Positions 22,305 through 31,044 of a stretch of DNA of 64,000 nucleotides are shown here, one piece after another. How positions within the stretch are numbered: the first letter of the stretch is position 1; the number at the start of each line of letters is the position of its first letter. The position numbers were made by a program, and so were the translations under genes. The notes under the pieces were generated by a model that ran no database searches, was not told the origin of the DNA, and was given only the letters and a program-made list of their open reading frames with translations. Source of the stretch: Pseudoalteromonas viridis (GTDB taxonomy: Bacteria; Pseudomonadota; Gammaproteobacteria; Enterobacterales; Alteromonadaceae); assembly GCF_017742995.1 (NCBI RefSeq), contig NZ_CP072425.1, positions 3,729,001-3,793,000 on the forward strand. The letters are read 5' to 3'.

Positions 22305-23082
22305 TACCACGCTGAGCAAGGCCAAACAAACGGTAGAAGTTGTCCGTTGTGGCGCAAGCTAACTCCTTGTAACTAATCCCTTTTAAATCCGCAATAAAAT
22401 AAGCAACATCCTGTACGTAGGCAGGCTGATTGGTTTTACCACGATGCGGTACCGGCGCCAGATACGGCGAGTCCGTTTCAATCAGTAGTCTGTCGAGAGG
22501 TAAACGTTTTACGACATCTTGCAGCTCAACAGCATTCTTAAAGGTCACAATCCCGGAAATAGAGATATAAAATCCCATATCAATGGCTTGCTTAGCCATC
22601 TCCCAGTTTTCGGTGAAACAATGCAAAACACCGCCACACTGCTGCGCGTTATGCGCACGCATAATATCCAGGGTGTCCTGCCTGGCGTCGCGGGTATGGA
22701 TGATCAGTGGCTTGCTCAGCTCATTGGCAATATCAATGTGCTGTGCAAAACTGTCTCTTTGCACCTGGTGGGTGTCTTTTGAATAGTAATAATCCAGGCC
22801 CGTTTCGCCGATGGCCACCACCTTAGGATGTTGCGCCAGCTCTCTGAGCAATGCCGGGTCCAGTGCATCGTCCTGGTTAAGCGGGTGTACGCCGCAAGAT
22901 GCAGACACATCGTCAAAGGGTAAAATCTTTTCCAGCATGGCTGGAAATTGCGCCAGGGTCACGCTCACACACAAAAAGTGCTCCACCTGTTTGGCTCGGG
23001 CATCGGATAGGATCTCAGGCAGGTCTTTGCCTATTTTATCAAAGTCCAGCCTGTCCAGGTGGCAATGAGAATCTACAATCAT
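22294..23082 (-). CDS. TatD-family metal-dependent hydrolase (YcfH-like)
   Basis: A 262-aa TIM-barrel hydrolase of the TatD DNase family. Metal ligands are visible in DSHCHLDRLDFD, GVHPLN, AIGETGLDYYYS, KPLIIHTRDA, GGVLHCFTENWEMA and LIETDSPYLAPVPHRGKTNQPAYV. It corresponds to YcfH, which follows holB in E. coli. Here the pilZ gene sits between holB and tatD, separated from tatD by 8 bp. Family members act on DNA ends or D-aminoacyl-tRNA; which applies here is not shown. Confidence 0.93.
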   Translation of the reverse strand: MIVDSHCHLDRLDFDKIGKDLPEILSDARAKQVEHFLCVSVTLAQFPAMLEKILPFDDVSASCGVHPLNQDDALDPALLRELAQHPKVVAIGETGLDYYYSKDTHQVQRDSFAQHIDIANELSKPLIIHTRDARQDTLDIMRAHNAQQCGGVLHCFTENWEMAKQAIDMGFYISISGIVTFKNAVELQDVVKRLPLDRLLIETDSPYLAPVPHRGKTNQPAYVQDVAYFIADLKGISYKELACATTDNFYRLFGLAQRGNAS

Positions 23083-23090
23083 AACAACTC

Positions 23091-23417
23091 TTACATGGTG
23101 TAGGTGGGCTTGCCGGAATTCAGCTTAGTGCCCAGTATTTTTACTATTTTATCGTTCAGCAATTCATCTTCAGTTTCAAACCCCACACCAATGCCGGGCG
23201 GATTAGAATTCTGCGCCCCTTGTGGCGTGATCCAGACGACTTTACCGGTAACAACGTCTTCTTCCAGCGCATCGGGTAAAGTAATGCGCAGCGTCAGTGC
23301 CTGCCCCATCTCGTAGCGGCTATTGGTTTGCACAAACAAACCACCACTTTTCTGATAAGGCATATAACTGCGATATAGTTCGTCATTGTCTTCAAAATCA
23401 ACGAGTATTTCTTGCAC
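23091..23417 (-). CDS. PilZ-domain protein (type IV pilus PilZ-like)
   Basis: A 108-aa protein starting at GTG 23417, chosen because an AGGAG (plus-strand 23422-23426) lies just upstream and the GTG comes 8 bp after the holB stop. The only ATG (23456) would overlap holB. The sequence (YRSYMPYQKSGGLFVQTNSRYEMGQALTLRITLPDALEEDVVTGKVVWITP, GIGVGF) resembles the PilZ protein of type IV pilus biogenesis, which lies between holB and tatD in pseudomonads. It lacks the RxxxR motif for c-di-GMP, as that subgroup does. Confidence 0.9.
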   Translation of the reverse strand: MQEILVDFEDNDELYRSYMPYQKSGGLFVQTNSRYEMGQALTLRITLPDALEEDVVTGKVVWITPQGAQNSNPPGIGVGFETEDELLNDKIVKILGTKLNSGKPTYTM

Positions 23418-23425
23418 CTTGACTC

Positions 23426-24331
23426 CTAACTTAAGGTTTGCTGCAACTGATAGCACAATCGTGACAGACTCAGGGACAAGTTTAAGCCTAACACAGTTTG
23501 CTGGTCTACTGAAAACCGCCTTATGCTGGTGATAGCCGCCTGCGCTTTGATGAAATCCAGCTGTCCCGATGCCATTTTAGCGTTGATGACGGCCACGGCA
23601 AACCCGCAAAATATTTTGATCAGGCTAGTGTCTGCCTGCAAAGCCTTGCTCAATGTCTCGCTATTTACCCCTTCTCCAAGACGCTGCGCCTGCTGCCACA
23701 AAGCATCGATATCACCCAGCTGTTGTGCCTGCGCCCACCTGAGCAAGAGTAGCGGCTGCGAGATAAACTGACTGACCCAGGGATATTGCCCGGTATGGAC
23801 ACCCTGCTCTGCTAGCCATTGCTCAACCCCTCTGCCATCAACTACCGCCACATTCATCTTATTGCAGCGGCTCAACACGGTGGCCGTAACGCGGGCAGTA
23901 TCATTACACAGTAGCAGTAAATATCGGCCTTTGGCGGGCTCTTCCAGGGTTTTTAGTAATGCATTGGCCGCAGACTCGGTGAGTTTTTCTATGCCATCGA
24001 TCACCACCACTTTATTGCCACCCTGCTGCGCTGAGTGAAAGATAAAGTCGTTTAGACTACGTATCGCATCAACACTGATGCTCTGAGACTCAGCGGCGAT
24101 CAGTAGCTTATCGGGATGGTTGTCGGCTTCCAGTAACAAACAGCTTTTGCATTGCCCGCAGGCAACCAGTGATGTGCCTGCTTGCTTACATAGCAGTGCC
24201 GCAGCGAGCGTGTGTGCAAACTCCAGTTTTCCCACTCCCACCATACCATACAACATCTGCGCATGATGGAAACGCTGTTGCTGATAACTGGTCTGCAATT
24301 GGGTAAAAACCGATTCTAGCCAAGGATACAT
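23426..24331 (-). CDS. holB: DNA polymerase III subunit delta'
   Basis: HolB is a subunit of the clamp loader of the replicative polymerase. The 301-aa protein has the AAA+-like region FHHAQMLYGMVGVGKLEFA, the four-Cys zinc module (CKQAGTSLVACGQCKSCLLLEADNHPD), the sensor region VVVIDGIEKLTESAANALLKTLEEPAKG, and LSRCNKMNV. The P-loop is degenerate (GVGKLE), as is normal for the non-hydrolysing delta'. It lies 11 bp after tmk. Confidence 0.95.
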   Translation of the reverse strand: MYPWLESVFTQLQTSYQQQRFHHAQMLYGMVGVGKLEFAHTLAAALLCKQAGTSLVACGQCKSCLLLEADNHPDKLLIAAESQSISVDAIRSLNDFIFHSAQQGGNKVVVIDGIEKLTESAANALLKTLEEPAKGRYLLLLCNDTARVTATVLSRCNKMNVAVVDGRGVEQWLAEQGVHTGQYPWVSQFISQPLLLLRWAQAQQLGDIDALWQQAQRLGEGVNSETLSKALQADTSLIKIFCGFAVAVINAKMASGQLDFIKAQAAITSIRRFSVDQQTVLGLNLSLSLSRLCYQLQQTLS

Positions 24332-24342
24332 CTGGACACTCG

Positions 24343-24993
24343 CTAATCGTTTTTGCTGTTACGGCTTGTTGCAATCACAGCATCAACCACTTTGAGGCAA
24401 TCCGACAGCACCGATTGTTTGTCCTGGGATGCATCAATTACACTAAAACGCGCAGGGTCGGCCTTAGCCTGAGCCAGGTAGCCCTCACGGGCACGGTGTA
24501 AAAACTCCATCTTTTCATCTTCGAGGCGATCCAGCCCTTCACCGCGCTGACTGACGCGTTGCAGACCCAACTGAGGGTCTAAATCCAGGATAAGGTTCAT
24601 ATCTGGCTTGAAGCCACCTAATGCCAGCTCATTAATGGTTGTGATCGTCTCAAGGTCGATGCCACGTGCGTAATGCTGAAAGCTGAATGTTGCGGCATCA
24701 AAGCGATCAGAGATCACTACTTTGCCGACCTCAAGAGCCGGACGGATTTTTTCCTCGACGTGTTGCGCACGGGCCGCGCCAAATAACATCAGCTCAGTCA
24801 TTGATCCCATTTCTGGTGTACTGGGATCGAGGATAACGCTACGGACTTTTTCACCGATTGGCGTACCGCCCGGTTCGCGGGTCAGAACCACGTCATACCC
24901 TTGTTGCTCAAGATAATCGGCAATGCCTTGGATCACTGTTGTTTTGCCAGCACCGTTACTGCCATCACAAACCAACATAAAACCTTTACTCAT
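24343..24993 (-). CDS. tmk: Thymidylate kinase
   Basis: Tmk phosphorylates dTMP to dTDP. I start at ATG 24993 (MSKGFMLVCDGSNGAGKTT, 216 aa) because an AGAGAG ribosome-binding site lies just upstream; the longer reading adds seven unlikely residues. P-loop GSNGAGKTT, DRx-type motif TREPGGTPIGEKVRSVIL, VISDRFDAATFSFQHYARG, and a LID region with RVSQRGEGLDRLEDEKMEF. It is the first gene of tmk-holB-pilZ-tatD, which faces away from the DUF6765-like gene. Confidence 0.97.
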   Translation of the reverse strand: MSKGFMLVCDGSNGAGKTTVIQGIADYLEQQGYDVVLTREPGGTPIGEKVRSVILDPSTPEMGSMTELMLFGAARAQHVEEKIRPALEVGKVVISDRFDAATFSFQHYARGIDLETITTINELALGGFKPDMNLILDLDPQLGLQRVSQRGEGLDRLEDEKMEFLHRAREGYLAQAKADPARFSVIDASQDKQSVLSDCLKVVDAVIATSRNSKND

Positions 24994-25139
24994 ACACACT
25001 CTCTGCGGTACCACACGATACCGTATACAGTTACCTGAAAATAGCTGCCATTATAGCGGTTTCGTGTCGCTATCAGTAGGATTAATTCATTGAATAGTGT
25101 ACCGTTTAGTGCATTAATCGATTTTCGCAGGGAAAAATA

Positions 25140-26201
25140 ATGCAAATTGATCTTCATCACGCTATGACCTGGGTAGTAGCCCGAGATGCCGGCTTCTCGC
25201 CTGCTCAGGCCACCACCATTGCCCACGCGGCACAATATGTGGATGATGCCACCAACTATGGCCACATTGAATTTGGCAATGGCGCAGCCTATGAACGTAT
25301 TGCGACCGCTCATAAAATGCTTGAGTATCGCAATCTGGACAGCCTGAAAAACATGAAAGTCTGGGTGCCATTTCATTTTTTACCGGGCAATGGCGGACTA
25401 CCGGCGGGACAAAATCCCAGTGGCCGCTTTATTCAAAAGCTGATTTGTCAGCCGCACTCATATGTGGCCAAGGACATGGTCGCAGAGGTGTTAGCGGACA
25501 AAGACCGCCCTCATTCATTGCACCGGCTGGGTATCACAGCACACGTGTTTATCGACACCTGGGGTCACCGGGGCTTTGCCGGTGTTGACCACCCGGTCAA
25601 TCATGTGCGCAATATCAAAGATCATAATGGCCAGACACATCACTCGCTGATTGCAAAAGTCAGCGGATATTTTGCCAATATCCTGCAAGACAATATTCCC
25701 AGCCTGGGCCATGGTCAGGCGTTGTCTCATCCGGACTTGCCCCACCAGCACTGGTCTTATCAAAATGGTTTAGGGGAACACATTGAGCGCAATAACCCGA
25801 TTGACTTTTTGCAGGCCGCAGACGAGCTGTGTAAGGTTTTTCAGACGTATCTGGTCAAGCCCATCACCGGGTTATCGCCGAATGTAAAGCAACATATTGC
25901 ACAGTGTTTTGCTCAGTTCACCAGTGATGATCCTGAGCTACGACACCAGCAGTGGTTGGATGCCATTGCCGCCGACCGCTTTGGTCTGGGTGCGTACCGG
26001 CTCAGTTATATCGCCAAAGGTCCGGGCTCCTGGAAACATCAGGCCTTGGGCACCACACTGGCGCAGGGCGATGAAGCTTGCTACGACTACCACCCGGACT
26101 TTTTGCGCAGTGACTGGAAACACTTTCATGATGCGGCGAAAAAACATCGTCAAAGCATCATTGTGGATATTTTGCCCAAATATGGGATCTGTGTCAGTTA
26201 A
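25140..26201 (+). CDS. DUF6765-like protein, probable PLC/P1-nuclease-like helical fold
   Basis: A 353-aa soluble protein beginning MQIDLHHAMTWVVARDAGFS with HAAQYVDDATNYG and a later LHRLGITAHVFIDTWGHRGFAGVDHPVNHV. The spacing of His and Asp residues in N-terminal and central helices suggests a metal site like that of zinc-dependent phospholipase C/P1 nuclease proteins, and I recall this family as DUF6765. No signal peptide is visible and no function is known to me. Monocistronic, divergent from tmk, and followed by a hairpin shared with the convergent cupin gene. Confidence 0.65.
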   Translation: MQIDLHHAMTWVVARDAGFSPAQATTIAHAAQYVDDATNYGHIEFGNGAAYERIATAHKMLEYRNLDSLKNMKVWVPFHFLPGNGGLPAGQNPSGRFIQKLICQPHSYVAKDMVAEVLADKDRPHSLHRLGITAHVFIDTWGHRGFAGVDHPVNHVRNIKDHNGQTHHSLIAKVSGYFANILQDNIPSLGHGQALSHPDLPHQHWSYQNGLGEHIERNNPIDFLQAADELCKVFQTYLVKPITGLSPNVKQHIAQCFAQFTSDDPELRHQQWLDAIAADRFGLGAYRLSYIAKGPGSWKHQALGTTLAQGDEACYDYHPDFLRSDWKHFHDAAKKHRQSIIVDILPKYGICVS

Positions 26202-26208
26202 ACCCCAT

Positions 26209-26238
26209 TGCACCGCCATCAGGCGCTGAGGCGGTGCA
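26209..26238. terminator. Hairpin between convergent genes (26201 / 26246)
   Basis: A 9-bp perfect stem (TGCACCGCC / GGCGGTGCA, loop of 12 nt) lies between the DUF6765-like gene and the cupin gene. It could terminate both transcripts, though U-tracts are weak on both sides. Confidence 0.55.
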
Positions 26239-26245
26239 GTCAAAG

Positions 26246-26674
26246 CTATTGTTTTTTGAGTGTCACCGGCTGATCTTTAACGCCGGCATAAAACACCACT
26301 ATCTGCGCGGCTTCTTTGCCTATGCTCTTGCCCCAGTGCCAGGTATTGACGACCTCGACCAGGGTATCGCCCGCTTTGATGTGGATGATATCCCCGCTAT
26401 GTGTTTCGACCTGCAACTCGCCGCTTAACAACAGCCCGGCATTAATATACGGGTGCTTATGCATTGGCAACGTCTGACCCGCGGGAATGGTAAAACGCAT
26501 GATCTGCACCTCAGGCTGGCCTTCAGGATAGGCAGGTAAAACTGCACCATTCCAGCTGTGCTGCTGTTTGGTCAGGGTCTCAACCTGAATTTTTCCGCTG
26601 TGCGCTTGCTCTGCACTGACACTCATAGAACTCAGCAGCAACAGGGTCGAGAAGGAAAAAGCGATATTGTCCAT
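26246..26674 (-). CDS. Secreted cupin-domain protein
   Basis: A 142-aa protein with an N-terminal signal peptide (MDNIAFSFSTLLLLSSMSVSA) and a single cupin barrel: MHKHPYINAGLLLSGELQVETHSG, IHIKAGDTLVEVVNTWHWGKS, which supplies metal-binding His and Glu positions. The fold is clear; substrate and reaction are not. Probably periplasmic. It stands alone, converging on the DUF6765-like gene. Confidence 0.8.
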   Translation of the reverse strand: MDNIAFSFSTLLLLSSMSVSAEQAHSGKIQVETLTKQQHSWNGAVLPAYPEGQPEVQIMRFTIPAGQTLPMHKHPYINAGLLLSGELQVETHSGDIIHIKAGDTLVEVVNTWHWGKSIGKEAAQIVVFYAGVKDQPVTLKKQ

Positions 26675-26722
26675 AGGTGTTGTTCCGTCGTTATTTTCCC
26701 CACCCTAACGCATTAATGTGGG

Positions 26723-27592
26723 TTAATTGTGAAGCACCGTCTCGGTGATCTGGCGCTGCGGCGAGAGCCTGAGCATGATGTCGCATTGCTCTGGCAAAGT
26801 TGCTAAGCCCCACTGTGTCAGACGCTGAAAAAACTGCACAAAATGCGCCACTTCCGGCTGCGACATACGGCGCGCCTGAGCGCCAGACAGGCTAAGTTTT
26901 TGCTCCTGTTCAAAGCGCCAGCGGGCAACATGAGTAAACGCCTGTGCGTTGAGGAAAATAAGCTTGTCCAGCTGCGCAAACAGCGGCTCATAGTCTGTTT
27001 TAAGAAAGTGATTAACTGCACAGCGATAACGCCCTTCTGGATCCTGGTTTTGCTCTAAAGGATTAATCGGATCACTGAGTTGTTGCTCAGTTTGTGGCCC
27101 GACGCCCAGACACCAGCCCTCGACAATGAGGACATCCAGCGCCTCGGTCTTTGTCCATTTTTCCGGTTCAAATGGTTCATCCATGGACTTGTCGAAGCGG
27201 GGTAAGGTCAAAGGTTGACGGGCTCGAAATTGCGCAAGCACGTTCCCTGCTAATTCAGTGTTATGCGTGCCGGGGACACCGCGGGTTTGAAACAAGGGGT
27301 GAATATCTGCGCCACGTTTTGTACGCTCGCCCCGGCTCAGATAAAAGTCATCCAGCGATACACATTCAGCATTGAGGCCGAGCTGTATCAGATACGCTTT
27401 TAAATACGCCGCCAGTGTTGACTTGCCACTGCCCTGTGAGCCACTGATCCCAAGGCACAAAGGCACCTGTTGCTCAACCTGCTGCGCCAGCCAGCGTGTA
27501 ACCGGCGCCAGAGGCTGGATATACTGCGCATCCAGGCCCTGATTGTCACAAAATGCCTGCTGCCAGGGCGAAAGTGTCGAAGGTTTATCCAT
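26723..27592 (-). CDS. P-loop kinase of the D-glycerate 3-kinase (GLYK/Tda10)-like family
   Basis: A 289-aa kinase with Walker A GISGSQGSGKSTLAAYL, then SLDDFYLSRGER, HPLFQTRGVPGTHNTELA, LPRFDKSMDEPFEPEKW and VLIVEGWCLGVGPQ. These features fit the phosphoribulokinase/uridine-kinase-like superfamily that includes plant D-glycerate 3-kinase and yeast Tda10. The bacterial substrate is not proved. It lies 11 bp after the response-regulator gene and is probably cotranscribed with that two-component pair. Confidence 0.8.
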   Translation of the reverse strand: MDKPSTLSPWQQAFCDNQGLDAQYIQPLAPVTRWLAQQVEQQVPLCLGISGSQGSGKSTLAAYLKAYLIQLGLNAECVSLDDFYLSRGERTKRGADIHPLFQTRGVPGTHNTELAGNVLAQFRARQPLTLPRFDKSMDEPFEPEKWTKTEALDVLIVEGWCLGVGPQTEQQLSDPINPLEQNQDPEGRYRCAVNHFLKTDYEPLFAQLDKLIFLNAQAFTHVARWRFEQEQKLSLSGAQARRMSQPEVAHFVQFFQRLTQWGLATLPEQCDIMLRLSPQRQITETVLHN

Positions 27593-27603
27593 ACGATAAT
27601 GAG

Positions 27604-28272
27604 CTAATTAATCAGCTCATATTTGTAACCCGCACCATAAATTGAGTGAATAAACTCGCTGTCAGGAGACAACTGCGACAGCTTTTTGCGGATCTTTTTA
27701 ATGTGGCTGTCTATGGTGCGGTCACTGACGATGCGGTCGTCGTCGTAAATGTTGTCCATCAGTCGCGAGCGATTATAAATACGCCCCGGATGCGCAACCA
27801 GCGTTTGCAGCAATACAAATTCAACCTGAGTCAGTTCAACAGAATTATTCTGATAACTCACAAACAAGGTGTTTTCGTCCAGTGTCAGTTGCTCAGACAG
27901 AGGCACGCTCGACCCGACCCGGCGTAAAATGGCTTTAACCCGGGCAACCACTTCTCTTGGACTATAGGGCTTGCAAACATAATCATCGGCCCCGACTTCA
28001 AGGCCCAGCAGCCTGTCTATTTCTTCGACTTTGGCGGTTGTCATGATGATCGGCACCATGGAGTGACGGCGCACCTCCTGACAGATCACGATACCGTCAA
28101 CATTAGGTAACATCAGGTCGAGTAAAATAATATCGGGTTTAAAACTTTCCACGGCGGCCAGGGCGTCGGCGCCGTCATGCACCATATGGAGCTCATAGCC
28201 TGCCTGGGTGACATACTTGCCCAAAATGGTCGCAAGCTTTTGCTCGTCTTCTATGATCAGTACTTTTTGCAT
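27604..28272 (-). CDS. OmpR-family response regulator (BaeR-like)
   Basis: A 222-aa regulator with a receiver domain (acidic pocket EDE at 8-10, phosphoacceptor D52 in LLDLMLPNVDG, K101 in YVCKPYSPREV) and a C-terminal winged helix (ELTQVEFVLLQTLVAHPGRIYNRSRLMDNIY, RTIDSHIKKIRKKL, IHSIYGAGYKYE). The best overall match I recall is BaeR/CpxR. It lies 73 bp after the sensor-kinase gene on the same strand, so the two form a pair. Regulated genes are unknown; the GLYK-like kinase follows directly. Confidence 0.92.
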   Translation of the reverse strand: MQKVLIIEDEQKLATILGKYVTQAGYELHMVHDGADALAAVESFKPDIILLDLMLPNVDGIVICQEVRRHSMVPIIMTTAKVEEIDRLLGLEVGADDYVCKPYSPREVVARVKAILRRVGSSVPLSEQLTLDENTLFVSYQNNSVELTQVEFVLLQTLVAHPGRIYNRSRLMDNIYDDDRIVSDRTIDSHIKKIRKKLSQLSPDSEFIHSIYGAGYKYELIN

Positions 28273-28345
28273 CTTCGGCGTTCACTTTCACCTTGGGTGT
28301 TCTCTTACCCAAAGCTAAGTGAAATCACTTGAATTTACAACCCTT

Positions 28346-29956
28346 TTAAGTAAAACGCATCACCACAGCCAAGCCGCCCAATTCACTCTCGCGCGCCGAA
28401 ATTGTGCCGTTATGGGCCTGAACTATGCTGGTACAAATGGCCAGCCCAAGACCTGAGCCGCCCGAGACCCTATCTCTGGCCTGTTTAACGCGGAACAACC
28501 TGTCGAACAATTTATCCAGCAGCTCGGGGGCCACGCCGGGAGAACTATCTTCCCAGACGATCTCTGTTTGTGTGCCCTGCTGTTTAATGGTCACCCGAAT
28601 TTGCCCTGGATTGTGCAACTCTGAATCGGTATAGCGCAGTGTATTTTGCATCAGATTACTAAACAGCTGCGTCATTCTTCTGTCGTCACACATCATCAGA
28701 CTCTGTGTGTCGCCTTTAAGCTGATAGTCAAAGCCACGGTTGGCAAGCTGCGCCTGATGATTGCCAAAGGTTTGCTCGATCAGTTCGCCCAGACAATGTG
28801 ATGACATCTGGTAGCTTAGTGAGCCTCTGTCCGACATAGAAAGCTGGTGCAAGTCATCCACCAGCTGGGTCAGGCGACTGATTTCTTCATGTAAGGACTG
28901 CAACTGCGCGGGATCTGTGTCTATCACACCATCGATCATGCCCTCCAGCTCAGCTTTAAACACGGCGATTGGCGTGCGCAGTTCATGGGAAATATCGGCA
29001 ATCCATTGTTGTCGGGCTTGCTGGTTTTCACGCAGGGTCTCGGAGAGTGTATTCAAATCTCTTGCCAGCATGCCCAGCTCGTCGTTACTGTCGGGGTTTA
29101 AGTTGCTCTGATAATCGCCTCTTGCCAGGTTTTGTGCGGCGCGGCGCAGCGCCAGCACCGGCGCTACCAGAAAGTGGCTGAACGGGATAGCCAGTAAGCT
29201 CGACGCTATCAGGGCCACAATGGCAATGTACATAAACCAGTTTTTTTGTCGCTCTGCAAATAAGCTGTCAAAGCGATTGCTGATAACCAGACCATCTTCC
29301 AGACCCACGTACCCCAGCAAAGGAGACGATGAGGAGTCGGACTGATGTACGGGCTCCCATAACGTGGTTCTGGTTGTCGTCAGAGAGCCTATCACCTGCT
29401 CACCTGCGGCGTTTTTAAATACCAGACGACCACCCATGCTATCTGGGCGTCCTCTGGGGGGTCTGCGCTTTTGGTGAGGGTGAGCACCGCGCTCGCCTCT
29501 GGGCGGGCGATCAGCGCCGGGCTTTGGGCGTCTGTCGGTGTGATGCTGCGCCTGAGGGTCTTGCTCATTGCGCATGCCACGACCGTCCCGACCCGGCTCA
29601 GGACCCCGCTCAGTGAGCTCTGATGGTCTGCGCGGGCGCTGCATGACAGGACTGTCATAACTGTCATAAGACGGGGTCGCAGCGGCCGAATTGGCACTTC
29701 TGCCGTTCCCTCTTAGCTCGCTTACCAGTTGATGCCAGGCAGGATGACGAGGATATACCCAGTCGTCGCCATAGCGGGCAAAGTTATCACGAATACTTGG
29801 CATCAACGCAACCAGCCGGGCGCGGCTGTTTTGCTGAATATAATCACGAAAGCTCTTTTCAAATGCCGCCTGATTAGCAAAGTAAATCGCCATGATCAAT
29901 ACGGTGTTGACCAACAGCAAAATAGCCAGCAGCTTGTGCCGTATTGTCAGTTTCAT
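28346..29956 (-). CDS. BaeS-like sensor histidine kinase with Arg/Pro-rich periplasmic insert
   Basis: A 536-aa kinase from ATG 29956 (MKLTIRHKLLAILLLVNTVLIMAIYF), with a GAGGT ribosome-binding site upstream. It has two membrane helices, a periplasmic domain, HAMP (PVLALRRAAQNLARGDYQ), HisKA (QWIADISHELRTPIAVF) and HATPase (NLMQNTLRYTD, GGSGLGLAIC). The periplasmic domain contains an unusual stretch at about residues 95-160, rich in Arg, Pro, Gly and His (PRRPSELTERGPEPGRDG, RRPKPGADRPPRGERG, HPHQKRRPPRGRP). This looks like an unfolded, strongly basic insert. Pairs with the BaeR-like regulator downstream. Confidence 0.92.
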   Translation of the reverse strand: MKLTIRHKLLAILLLVNTVLIMAIYFANQAAFEKSFRDYIQQNSRARLVALMPSIRDNFARYGDDWVYPRHPAWHQLVSELRGNGRSANSAAATPSYDSYDSPVMQRPRRPSELTERGPEPGRDGRGMRNEQDPQAQHHTDRRPKPGADRPPRGERGAHPHQKRRPPRGRPDSMGGRLVFKNAAGEQVIGSLTTTRTTLWEPVHQSDSSSSPLLGYVGLEDGLVISNRFDSLFAERQKNWFMYIAIVALIASSLLAIPFSHFLVAPVLALRRAAQNLARGDYQSNLNPDSNDELGMLARDLNTLSETLRENQQARQQWIADISHELRTPIAVFKAELEGMIDGVIDTDPAQLQSLHEEISRLTQLVDDLHQLSMSDRGSLSYQMSSHCLGELIEQTFGNHQAQLANRGFDYQLKGDTQSLMMCDDRRMTQLFSNLMQNTLRYTDSELHNPGQIRVTIKQQGTQTEIVWEDSSPGVAPELLDKLFDRLFRVKQARDRVSGGSGLGLAICTSIVQAHNGTISARESELGGLAVVMRFT

Positions 29957-30172
29957 GGTGTAGTTACCTCTGTGAACGGAATTCAGAACATGGGTTCGCA
30001 AATTTTTGCCTGATTATCGACGCTATTTTCTCGCCTCAAAATAGAACATCTAATTAAGCCAATTGGTGTAAGACCAGATGCTAATCAGTATGTAAGGTCA
30101 TTGTGCAAATAGTGTGGAAGTGGCGACAAAAACTAACAAAACAGGAACACTCCTGCATGCCTGCTTGGATGG

Positions 30173-30200
30173 CTGGCTTGTCGGGTGCCAGACAAGCCAG
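30173..30200 (-). terminator. Hairpin downstream of the PilZ gene
   Basis: A perfect 10-bp stem CTGGCTTGTC / GACAAGCCAG with an 8-nt loop, 23 bp past the stop of the PilZ gene and in the gap before the BaeS-like gene. No U-tract on the minus strand. Confidence 0.5.
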
Positions 30201-30222
30201 GTTGCTAAGGTGATTAAAACAA

Positions 30223-30528
30223 CTAATTAAACTGCACGATTTCCAGGCCCAGCATATAGCCATCGCCTTCGCTGTTATTACCGCACCGAATGACTTTCAC
30301 ATGGGCATTCAAAGGAGGAATAGAGCCGCCATGGCTGTCGATAAATACGTCCAGCATTTCATTCATTTCCAGAGGCTCGTCTACAATGATTGAAAGCCCC
30401 GTGGCACTTAAATCGTGGCAGGTGCCTTGCAGTTTATGACCCGTGGACAACACTGTTAGTTGTGCCTGGGTATTGACCATCATGCGCATAAAGCGCCGTT
30501 TATCCTCGTGTATCATGGCGTGCTCCAC
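30223..30528 (-). CDS. PilZ-domain protein (putative c-di-GMP receptor)
   Basis: A 101-aa single-domain PilZ protein. It has the c-di-GMP-binding features: an N-terminal RRFMR (RxxxR type) near residues 11-15 and DLSATGLSI (D/NxSxxG). The start may be four residues further in (MIHEDKRRF). In contrast to the pilus-type PilZ at 23091, this one should bind c-di-GMP. A receiver-only regulator gene lies just upstream on the same strand, so the two may be cotranscribed. Confidence 0.87.
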   Translation of the reverse strand: MEHAMIHEDKRRFMRMMVNTQAQLTVLSTGHKLQGTCHDLSATGLSIIVDEPLEMNEMLDVFIDSHGGSIPPLNAHVKVIRCGNNSEGDGYMLGLEIVQFN

Positions 30529-30558
30529 TCTTTATTATCATTGCTTGCCTGCAAAAAA

Positions 30559-30936
30559 TTACCTGGGAATAATTTGCACCATATTCTTTATTTTTTCCGA
30601 TAAGGATTGCATTGAAAAAGGTTTAACCACATAGGCATCGCAGCCCGCTTCAAAACCCGCTTGCTTCTCCTGCTCCGATTCAAGGCCTGACACCATAAGC
30701 ACCGGAATGTCTCTGGTCTCTGGCGTGTTTTTCAGCATCCGGCACGTGTCGTAGCCATCCAGTCCGGGCATGCACACATCAAGCAAGATCACATCCGGCG
30801 GATCGGCTATCGCATTAGACAGACAGCTCTTGCCCGACTCAGCATAACTGAACTTAAATGCATCCGACAAAGCCATAGAGAGCATTTCAAAATTGAAATA
30901 CTCATCGTCAACCACTAACACATGCGGCGTTTTCAT
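30559..30936 (-). CDS. Receiver-domain-only response regulator (CheY-like)
   Basis: A 125-aa receiver domain from ATG 30936 (MKTPHVLVVDDEYFNFEML); GGGGAG lies 4 nt before it, which argues against the longer in-frame starts. Acidic pocket D10/D11/E12, phosphoacceptor D53 (VILLDVCMPGLDG), conserved Ser (VLMVSG) and K105 (AYVVKPFS). No output domain, so it acts by protein contact or phosphotransfer. It precedes the c-di-GMP-type PilZ gene by about 30 bp. Confidence 0.9.
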   Translation of the reverse strand: MKTPHVLVVDDEYFNFEMLSMALSDAFKFSYAESGKSCLSNAIADPPDVILLDVCMPGLDGYDTCRMLKNTPETRDIPVLMVSGLESEQEKQAGFEAGCDAYVVKPFSMQSLSEKIKNMVQIIPR

Positions 30937-31044
30937 CCTGCTCCCCTGTGTGGACATAGTCAATGCCGCTTCCTTTTCACAATCCAAAAATAGTTTCCTC
31001 TTAATAAGGTAATTGCCCCAATGCAAATTGCAAGTCAAAACACA

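Noticed and set aside
29392..29697. Minus-strand frame inside the BaeS-like gene in another phase
   Set aside because: It arises from the low-complexity Arg/Pro-rich coding stretch; the kinase frame is continuous through it.
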